The notes under the pieces were generated by a model. The model searched no databases, was not told the DNA's origin, and saw only the letters and a program-made list of their open reading frames with translations. From NCBI GenBank assembly GCA_947453195.1, contig CANGFO010000016.1, positions 1 through 48,928 on the forward strand: a stretch of 48,928 bases of DNA. Direction: 5' to 3'. Made by a program: the position numbers and the translations under genes. This DNA comes from Flavobacteriaceae bacterium (GTDB lineage: Bacteria; Bacteroidota; Bacteroidia; Flavobacteriales; Flavobacteriaceae). This document shows, one piece after another, positions 1-5,393 of the stretch; position 1 is the stretch's first letter, and the number at the start of each line of letters is the position of its first letter.

Positions 1-1013
1 TGTAAATCTCTCAAAGCTGTATCGGTTGATGTTTTTGCGATTTTCGCATATTTGGATACGCTTAGTACGCCAAAGAAATCATTCAAAAGCAACTGAAGTA
101 TTTTCTGTTGACGAGCATTAAATGAAGTTTCTTTATTTGTCTCCCAAAATTGGGCACGAGCCATTGTTTTTTTGATAGTTTCATCTGTTTGCTCCATGGA
201 ACGCATCAAACAGTCCAAAAACCAGATTAGCCATGCTGTAATATCAAGGTTTCCTTTTTGAGTACTTTCAAGTATGTCATAATATTTGTTACGTTCTGCT
301 TGTATCTGTGCCGACATGGAATAAAACCTTTGTGGGCTTTTATCTGCTCTAGCTAATAGCATATCAGTAATAGCTCTTGCAATACGACCATTGCCATCAT
401 CGAAAGGGTGAATAGTAACAAACCATAAGTGGGCAAGACCTGCTTTTAAAACAGCGTCAAGGTCTGTATATTTTTCAATCCAATCTAAAAAAACATTCAT
501 TTCACTTGGTACTTTAGAGGCTGGAGGTGCTTCAAAATGTACCGTTTCTTTTCCCATAGCTCCCGATGTAACTTGCATTACATCATCACGCCAATCGGCA
601 GTTTTTATTTTATACATTCCGCTTCGTCCTGTTGGGAACAATGCGGCATGCCAATCAAATAGTCGTTCATCTGTTAGAGGAGTATCATAACGTTGAGTAG
701 CATCTAACATCATTTCTACAATACCTTCTACATCACGTTCCGCTGGTAAAGCTCCAGCTATTTCAATCCCTAATCTTCTCGCTATTGAAGAACGAACTTG
801 TTCTGGGTTTAGTAATTCTCCTTCTATCTCACTTGACTTCATTACATCCATCGTCAGTGCCTTCAGCATCGTTTCTTCTTGTATCCGAAAACCGAGAGCT
901 TGCATTTGACCTAATATTTGTCCTTGACGGTGCCTAACCGAACCTAATATTTTTGTTATTAGTTCAGCATCCCATGTGAATTGTGGCCAGTCTTTTTGTT
1001 GATGTATATACAT
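1..1013 (-). CDS. Fic family protein (Fic/DOC, class II self-inhibited), 3' end cut by the window edge
   Basis: Fic proteins transfer AMP or another phosphate-containing group to target proteins. The frame is open from an ATG at 1013 to the left edge (337 codons, no stop), so the C-terminus is missing. The N-terminal part fits DUF4172. Residues about 60-65 read SSEIEG, matching the (S/T)xxxE(G/N) self-inhibitory helix of class II Fic proteins. Around residue 200 lies the complete core HPFDDGNGR, with catalytic His and the nucleotide-binding loop intact, so the enzyme should be active once relieved. The visible C-terminus (SVSKYAKIAKTSTDTALRDL) resembles a winged-helix DNA-binding segment. The start is supported by the palindromic boxes immediately upstream. 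It lies alone on this strand in the accessory region. The family call is secure; the target is unknown. Confidence 0.93.
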   Translation of the reverse strand, partial: MYIHQQKDWPQFTWDAELITKILGSVRHRQGQILGQMQALGFRIQEETMLKALTMDVMKSSEIEGELLNPEQVRSSIARRLGIEIAGALPAERDVEGIVEMMLDATQRYDTPLTDERLFDWHAALFPTGRSGMYKIKTADWRDDVMQVTSGAMGKETVHFEAPPASKVPSEMNVFLDWIEKYTDLDAVLKAGLAHLWFVTIHPFDDGNGRIARAITDMLLARADKSPQRFYSMSAQIQAERNKYYDILESTQKGNLDITAWLIWFLDCLMRSMEQTDETIKKTMARAQFWETNKETSFNARQQKILQLLLNDFFGVLSVSKYAKIAKTSTDTALRDL

Positions 1014-1014
1014 A

Positions 1015-1138
1015 ATCACCGCTTATTTGCGGTAAAAATAGTTATTTACTACCGCATTATCAAATATTTGAATTATTATTTGAATTAATCACCGCATATT
1101 TACGGTAATAAAACTTTTAAATCACCGCATTTATCAAT
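1015..1138. repeat. ACCGC-box array (diverged 73-bp tandem duplication) upstream of fic
   Basis: Four ACCGC boxes begin at 1018, 1051, 1091 and 1124 (spacing 33, 40, 33). Those at 1018 (ACCGCTTATTTGCGGT) and 1091 (ACCGCATATTTACGGT) are full or near-full inverted repeats. Those at 1051 and 1124 are half sites followed by ATTATCAA or ATTTATCAA. The layout is a full site plus a half site, repeated once with a period of 73 bp. The first palindrome lies against the fic start codon (1013), so it would cover the ribosome site or the first transcribed bases. I infer an operator for fic, perhaps bound by the winged-helix end of Fic itself. Confidence 0.6.
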
Positions 1139-1372
1139 ATTGGGATATATTTTTTTATTGAGTTTTGATTCCGCTTTAATAGTAATAAATTAAATGTGTC
1201 TTGTAGTTTTAATATCAAACATTATATGTTTATACATATAAATCTAAATAAAAACAATAAATTATATCTAATTACATATAATTTAAGTATCAGTTTTTTT
1301 TATTTCTTTTAGTGGTATAATGTAGTTCTGGTTTTTTATTTTTTATTAAATTTAGAGCATAATTCTCTTTTT

Positions 1373-1531
1373 GTGATAAAGACAATAACTCCAAATTCTC
1401 CGATTTTGAAAAAGTACATTGAGTGCTTTTATATTTATGAGGGAAAAGTCAACTCTAAATACACTTATGTAGCTTTTCCTCACTATAATACAGGACTTTC
1501 ATTTTTCAAAGGGGCAAAGAGGGATTTTTAA
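1373..1531 (+). pseudogene. Possible N-terminal fragment of an AraC-family regulator
   Basis: A 52-codon frame opens with GTG at 1373 and stops at TAA 1529-1531. Its protein (VIKTITPNSPILKKYIECF at the start, AFPHYNTGLSFFKGAKRDF at the end) has the look of the N-terminal ligand-sensing part of Bacteroidetes AraC-type regulators, which start with a Pxxxxxxxx(Y/F)I pattern. No helix-turn-helix part follows, so if the match is real this is a truncated leftover. The frame stays open upstream of the GTG to 1313. The resemblance is from memory of the family and may be fortuitous. Confidence 0.3.
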
Positions 1532-1588
1532 CACTCTTATAATTCGCTATATATCAGTAATTTGAAATACTTTTTAAATTAGGGTAAC
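1516..1588. other. Candidate left end of an integrative element (weak att match plus AGGGTAAC repeat)
   Basis: AAAGAGGGATT at 1516-1526 is identical, in the same orientation, to 5141-5151 inside the 3' half of the tRNA-Ser gene. AGGGTAAC at 1581-1588 repeats the motif found at 4999-5006 and 5011-5018 and inverted at 4972-4979 beside the integrase. Together these could be the core and one arm site of a left attachment site. An 11-bp match is short for a tRNA att core, so this is tentative. Confidence 0.25.
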
Positions 1589-1786
1589 CGATTTTACCCC
1601 CTTTAAATCGCAAACAATTCATTCTATTTGTGAATCATAAATATATTAATTTGTATTGAAACGGCAAAATAAATGTTGCTAAACTATGATTTGGATATTG
1701 AAAATTAGATGTTCAATGATTGAATTAGTTATTGAAATTGTATAATTCATTATTTAGAAAAGCTTTATAAAACTATAATATTTCTG

Positions 1787-1794
1787 TAAGTTTG
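1787..1794 (+). promoter_or_regulatory. -7 promoter box TAAGTTTG
   Basis: This matches the Bacteroidetes -7 consensus TAnnTTTG. Transcription would start near 1800, between the box and the ATG at 1819, which excludes an in-frame upstream ATG at 1792. No TTTG box is evident at the usual distance upstream. Confidence 0.6.
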
Positions 1795-1818
1795 CATTTC
1801 ATAATTTACATTTTTATA

Positions 1819-2157
1819 ATGGCTGAAATAACAAAGGCTGAAATTGAAGATTTTTTAGCACAGGCAAATTTTGAATTTAAACCCGGACAAGGAGCGATTA
1901 GTTTTCCAATAATTCAAAGAATCCATAGAAGATTACAACAAGGTAAAAGATTTAGTTCTATAAAAGTACACGAAGATATTATTACAGACGGTCATCATCG
2001 CTACATTTGTATGAGTATTTTAGGTTTGGAATTTGAAACATCAAAAGGAGGAAAAAATCCTTCCGCTGATGGGTTTGAATGGAAGAAATTAAATGTTGAT
2101 CTTAATGATTATGATACTGAAGCAGATATAAAGCGTTACGAGGAACTGTATGACTGA
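1819..2157 (+). CDS. Small ParB/sulfiredoxin-like domain protein (112 aa)
   Basis: The function is unknown. The core IKVHEDIITDGHHRYICMSI (residues about 48-70) has the strand-turn pattern of ParB/sulfiredoxin-like folds, in which a (D/N)G(H/N)HR loop binds nucleotide or phosphate. Here the loop is TDGHHRY. There is no helix-turn-helix DNA-binding part, so it is not a partition ParB. The start at 1819 was chosen over an in-frame ATG at 1792 because the -7 box TAAGTTTG at 1787-1794 would put that ATG ahead of the transcript start. A HAD-fold gene follows 65 bp downstream on the same strand with its own promoter box. Similar stand-alone domains occur as effectors or in mobile DNA, but nothing here proves a toxin role. 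Confidence 0.65.
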   Translation: MAEITKAEIEDFLAQANFEFKPGQGAISFPIIQRIHRRLQQGKRFSSIKVHEDIITDGHHRYICMSILGLEFETSKGGKNPSADGFEWKKLNVDLNDYDTEADIKRYEELYD

Positions 2158-2210
2158 TTAACAATAAGTTAAAAAAATAACCAATATGCTTTATATTAAA
2201 AAAAAGACAT

Positions 2211-2218
2211 TATCTTTG
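2211..2218 (+). promoter_or_regulatory. -7 promoter box TATCTTTG
   Basis: A perfect TAnnTTTG box ends only 4 bases before the ATG at 2223. A transcript starting the usual few bases downstream would be leaderless or nearly so. Confidence 0.65.
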
Positions 2219-2222
2219 TAGC

Positions 2223-2693
2223 ATGTTAATCTTATTAGACATAGATGGTGTAATGCTTTCGGCATCTTCTTGGAAACCAGTTGAGAGATTAGAAGATGGT
2301 TTTTCAAATTTTAGCCCGAGAGCTGTTTCAAGTCTTCAAAGAATTATTTCGGAGACTGGGGCTTCTATTGTCTTAACTACATCTCATAAATCTACTTATA
2401 GTTTACCCCAATGGCATAAGATTTTCAAGAAAAGAGGTATTGATGTATCTATTGTAGGTAAACTTGATGACAATACCACATTTTTGAGCCGTAAGGAAGA
2501 AATCCTAAATTGGCAACTTAAAAATAAGGGGATTAATAATTATGTTATTATCGATGATGATAAGTCATTGAATGGTTTACCTATTAACATTAAAGAAAAA
2601 GTCGTTCTTACAAGTCCTATGGTAGGTTTAACAAATGATGATGCTTTATCTGCTATTGAAACTTTAAAGAAATCCGAATTAGTTTATGCTTAA
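2223..2693 (+). CDS. HAD-fold protein, HAD_SAK-like (156 aa)
   Basis: This is a small single-domain protein of the haloacid dehalogenase superfamily. Motif I is LDIDGV at residues 5-10 (nucleophile D6, acid D8), motif II is VLTTSHK near residue 57 and motif III/IV is YVIIDDDKSL near residue 112. Such domains usually hydrolyse phosphomonoesters. The family resembled is the one first described in 'Swiss army knife' RNA-repair proteins, so a nucleic-acid-end phosphatase role is possible but unproven. The start must be the ATG at 2223 because motif I follows at once. The promoter box ends at 2218, so translation is probably leaderless. A terminator follows at 2710. It may be functionally linked to the ParB-like gene upstream. 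Confidence 0.8.
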   Translation: MLILLDIDGVMLSASSWKPVERLEDGFSNFSPRAVSSLQRIISETGASIVLTTSHKSTYSLPQWHKIFKKRGIDVSIVGKLDDNTTFLSRKEEILNWQLKNKGINNYVIIDDDKSLNGLPINIKEKVVLTSPMVGLTNDDALSAIETLKKSELVYA

Positions 2694-2709
2694 CTTAAAG
2701 TGAATTAAT

Positions 2710-2736
2710 AAAAAAGCCTTTTTTATAGGCTTTTTT
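2710..2736 (+). terminator. Rho-independent terminator after the HAD-fold gene
   Basis: The inverted repeat AAAAAAGCCT / AGGCTTTTTT has a 7-nt loop and a T-run, 17 bp past the HAD-fold stop codon. It may also stop the opposing transcript that ends at 2780. Confidence 0.85.
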
Positions 2737-2779
2737 ATAATAAATTATTGATAATCATTTCATAGTCTAATTTAGATAA

Positions 2780-3494
2780 TTAAACTTTTAAAGTTTTATT
2801 ATTTCGATCATAATTCTCTCCGATACAATATTCAGAATTGTTTAACTCATCTGCTATCATTGAGGTAGTGAATATAATTTGATGATCATTCCCAAATCTA
2901 TTTGACATTGATGTTATTAATTTTTGAAAATTTTGAGTTCTTTCCTTTTCCATCCCTTTATCTTCCAAATTATCACAAAGAATAAATCTAGGATAACGGA
3001 AAAAGTCTAATTCTAAACTAGCAAAGAAAATGGAAAATAATATGGCATTTTTAAAATAAGTTTTCGAACTCGCAGAAAAGTTATTACTTTCATTTAATGA
3101 AAATGAATCATTTTTAAAGTTTACTTCTACAATATTGTCTCTCTTAAACTCATCTTGTCTTTCTAAATCGTTTTTCAATATAAACAAAGTATATTCTGCA
3201 ATTTTTAATTACATCATAAAATGCAAATTCATTAATTCCATGATTTTGGTACCATTCAACTTTTTCCCATACAATCTCATATATTTCTTTAATTATTTCT
3301 TTTGGCGAATTAAAACTGATTAAATTGTCAAGAAGATACTTTTCGTAGTTGTATGTTTTTTCGTCTAAATTGTGAATATTAACATCGGTATCCCATATTC
3401 CATCAAGTATATACTTTTTGTTAACCGGGCAGTATTCAATCTTTGGATTAAGAATTTTGTTTAAGTTATTGACTAAGTCGGTTTTTGTTTCCAT
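2780..3494 (-). pseudogene. Frameshifted remnant of a P-loop ATPase (SMC/AAA-like C-terminal part)
   Basis: Two overlapping frames make one broken gene. From ATG 3494 the first reads METKTDLVNNL and stops at 3150 after 114 codons. The second, open from 3208 to 2780, carries a recognisable ATPase C-terminus: KNDLERQDEF, then NNFSASSKTYFKNAILF, then PRFILCDNLEDKGME (Walker-B-like strand followed by D/E), and a closing FTTSMIADEL strand. Removing one base from the A5 run (T5 at 3202-3206 on the plus strand) joins them as FYDVIKIAEYTLFILKNDLE, a smooth fusion of about 240 residues. There is no Walker A, so most of the usual ATPase N-terminal half is absent. The first about 90 residues are unfamiliar. 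It is probably a decayed defence or mobile-element gene; a sequencing indel is the alternative. Confidence 0.6.
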
Positions 3495-3500
3495 TTTTAT

Positions 3501-3578
3501 TAATTATTATTTAAAATATCTCTTATTCTTTATGTGATAATTAATTTAAAAAATAAGAAATATTTTAAATAATAATTA
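3501..3578. repeat. 27-bp AT-rich inverted repeat (one mismatch, 24-nt loop)
   Basis: The arm at 3501-3527 and the arm at 3552-3578 are reverse complements with a single mismatch. Between the recombinase stop (3662) and the ATG at 3494, the hairpin ends only 6 bases before that ATG on the minus strand. It could fold in the RNA as a terminator for the recombinase or mask the start of the next frame, or be a recombination or replication site. Its arms are longer than a normal terminator and lack a GC-rich base. Confidence 0.7.
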
Positions 3579-3661
3579 TTACAATATTATGTTAACTGTT
3601 TAATTATCAAATATATGAAAATAAGATGAATTGGTGTTTTTTACACTATAAACTATACCTG

Positions 3662-4876
3662 CTAAAACATATCTTTCAATTTTTTCATATCTTTCATTAC
3701 ATTTACATCGAGTACTTTTGCATAATGTTGTGTCTGTTTTATAACTGTATGTCCGAGCATTGATGATACGTTTTCTAATCGCACCCCATTTCCAAGCGTA
3801 ACTGTTGTTGCAAATGTATGACGTGCAACATACCAAGTTAGGTTTTTCGTTATGCCAACCAAATCAGCGATTTCTTTTAAATAAGCATTCATTTTTTGAT
3901 TAGATATTGAAGGTATAAGAGTGTTTTCCTTCGACTTATATTTTTCTATTATTCTCAAAACAGGGGGTAGTACTGGCACGTTTGACCGAGTACCTGTTTT
4001 TTGTCTTGTTGTAATAATCCATGAGGTTTTATCAGCGTCAGTAATTACATTTTCTGAAGTTAATTTACATGCATCTACCGGAGCATAACCTGTATAGCAA
4101 CTAAAAAGAAATATGTCTTTAACTTTGTCAAGTCTTTCTATTGTGAAGGTTTTTTGTTCTATTCGTTGAAGTTCCTCAACTGTTAAAAAGGTTGCATCTG
4201 AAACGCTTATTTTTCCATCATATTTATTAAATGGATTTTTATCAACGATGTCCATTTTAATACCATAATTTAAAATTGTTTTCAGATTATTGAAATACTT
4301 AACGATGGTGTTATTTTTTATACCAATTACACCATTATGGATGCTTTCAAACTTCAGGAAATTTTCAAAGTTAAAAACATAGGACCCATTTATTTTACTT
4401 ATTGGTAAATCAGCACAGTTGTAATATTTTTTATTAAATTGAATGATTAATTCCTTTATTCGTTCATACTTTTGAAGCGAAGCTTTAGAACGTTCGTTAA
4501 TAGCTACTAATTTAGAAAAGTGTTCATTATGAATATCAATAAGTTCTACAATATGTGGAATTTTATTAACTGGTGACTTTCCTAGTATTATAGCCTTAAA
4601 TTCTTCAATTGTAAGATCTAATCCTTTCTTCTGAATATCGTAGTAGATTTTTTCGATTTTGATTCTAAAAATCTCTAAATACTCCTTAATAACCTTTTCG
4701 TTCTGAATTTTTACAGGTTTTCTCAAGTTATCTGTAAACTTCCATCTGTCTGGATTTATATATCTTCCAGTACTTAAAGTTATGGTTTTTCTGTTATAAT
4801 TTACTTTTGCGTAAATAGGACATTCACCATTTAGTTTTGCTTTGTCAGCTTTGATGTAAAAATTTGTCTTTAACAT
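3662..4876 (-). CDS. Tyrosine recombinase / integrase (CTnDOT-type, 404 aa)
   Basis: This would catalyse site-specific insertion and excision of the neighbouring element. The N-terminal arm-binding part begins MLKTNFYIKADKAKLNGECP and is typical of Bacteroidetes integrases. A SAM-like core-binding domain covers roughly residues 105-200. The catalytic domain holds ARHTFATTV, SSMLGHTVIKQTQHYAKV (second Arg, His and nucleophile Tyr near the end). At the usual first-Arg position it reads CYTGYAPVDACKL with no Arg, as in IntDOT relatives. The length is normal and it looks intact. It lies just beyond the 3' end of tRNA-Ser, the standard position for an integrase that uses a tRNA gene as target. AGGGTAAC repeats lie between the two. 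Confidence 0.93.
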   Translation of the reverse strand: MLKTNFYIKADKAKLNGECPIYAKVNYNRKTITLSTGRYINPDRWKFTDNLRKPVKIQNEKVIKEYLEIFRIKIEKIYYDIQKKGLDLTIEEFKAIILGKSPVNKIPHIVELIDIHNEHFSKLVAINERSKASLQKYERIKELIIQFNKKYYNCADLPISKINGSYVFNFENFLKFESIHNGVIGIKNNTIVKYFNNLKTILNYGIKMDIVDKNPFNKYDGKISVSDATFLTVEELQRIEQKTFTIERLDKVKDIFLFSCYTGYAPVDACKLTSENVITDADKTSWIITTRQKTGTRSNVPVLPPVLRIIEKYKSKENTLIPSISNQKMNAYLKEIADLVGITKNLTWYVARHTFATTVTLGNGVRLENVSSMLGHTVIKQTQHYAKVLDVNVMKDMKKLKDMF

Positions 4877-4969
4877 AATTTATAAGTTTTAAATTAATGT
4901 TGCAAATTCTGAACTAATCAAAGTATTACCTAAGAACCTAAGGTGATATATGGGTGATTTTTTTATTTT

Positions 4970-5018
4970 TAGTTACCCTATTACTTTTTTATAATAGGAG
5001 GGTAACTAAAAGGGTAAC
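4970..5018. repeat. AGGGTAAC repeat cluster (candidate recombinase arm sites)
   Basis: TAGTTACCCT at 4970-4979 is inverted at 4999-5008 (AGGGTAACTA), and a third copy AGGGTAAC lies at 5011-5018. A further copy is at 1581-1588. The cluster sits between the integrase start (4876) and the tRNA (5136), where arm-type sites of an attachment site are expected. As a hairpin it could also stop or regulate integrase transcription. Confidence 0.5.
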
Positions 5019-5065
5019 AACGTTTTTATATAATATGTTTATTTTGACATATCGCTAAAAACTAA

Positions 5066-5101
5066 AAAAACCCTGAAAACATTGATGTTTAAAGGGTTTT
5101 T
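5066..5101 (-). terminator. Terminator hairpin downstream of tRNA-Ser
   Basis: AAAAACCCT (5066-5074) pairs with AGGGTTTTT (5093-5101), and an inner AAACAT/ATGTTT stem extends the hairpin. It is T-rich on both strands and lies 35 bases past the tRNA 3' end, so it most likely ends the tRNA transcript. Confidence 0.75.
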
Positions 5102-5135
5102 GAAATTTTATGTTTCTTTTGAAACACGCTTTTCG

Positions 5136-5220
5136 CGGAGAAAGAGGGATTCGAACCCCCGGACCTGTTACAGTCAACAGTTTTCAAGACTGCCGCATTC
5201 GACCACTCTGCCATTTCTCC
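5136..5220 (-). tRNA. tRNA-Ser (anticodon UGA)
   Basis: Read on the minus strand, the 85-nt gene has acceptor arms GGAGAAA / TTTCTCC, anticodon TGA (plus-strand 5184-5186) in loop CTTGAAA, a long variable arm (GTT-GACTGT-AAC) typical of class II tRNAs, the T loop GGTTCGAATCC and discriminator G. The 3' CCA is not encoded. A perfect promoter precedes it. Its 3' end faces the integrase, so it is the probable insertion site of the accessory region to its left. Confidence 0.97.
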
Positions 5221-5239
5221 AGTTTTGTCGTTGCGGTTG

Positions 5240-5270
5240 CAAATATAGTAACCTTTTTTAGTTTTCCAAA
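5240..5270 (-). promoter_or_regulatory. Promoter of tRNA-Ser (TTTG, 19-nt spacer, TATATTTG)
   Basis: On the minus strand TTTG (5270-5267) is followed after exactly 19 bases by TATATTTG (5247-5240), the full Bacteroidetes housekeeping consensus. The tRNA 5' end lies 20 bases downstream. Confidence 0.88.
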
Positions 5271-5393
5271 TAGATTTTCAACAAAAAACTATTTATTTTT
5301 TTTAGCATAAACTAATTGATTCATTTTCTATTGTTTACTGAGAATAAAGTCCATTGTAATTCTTTCGTAAATTAGTAACTAAACCTTTTTTTA

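Larger units (their letters stand above)
1139..1786. other. AT-rich intergenic stretch without a convincing intact gene
   Basis: Very AT-rich DNA between fic and the ParB-like gene. Apart from the possible regulator fragment at 1373-1531 and the repeat near 1581, I see no coding region, RNA gene or clear promoter until the -7 box at 1787. An imperfect hairpin pairs TGAGGGAAAAG (1438-1448) with CTTTTCCTCA (1473-1482) across a 24-nt loop, but it lies within the possible coding fragment. Confidence 0.5.

Noticed and set aside
3600..3836. Open frame within the recombinase gene on the same strand
   Set aside because: It is an out-of-frame shadow of the recombinase with no recognisable protein features.
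3662..4876. Loss of the first catalytic Arg as evidence that the recombinase is dead
   Set aside because: CTnDOT-type recombinases commonly lack it. The other catalytic residues and the length are intact.
5110..5310. Plus-strand frame across the tRNA-Ser gene
   Set aside because: It reads through a well-formed tRNA on the other strand. The peptide is the typical tRNA-shadow artefact.
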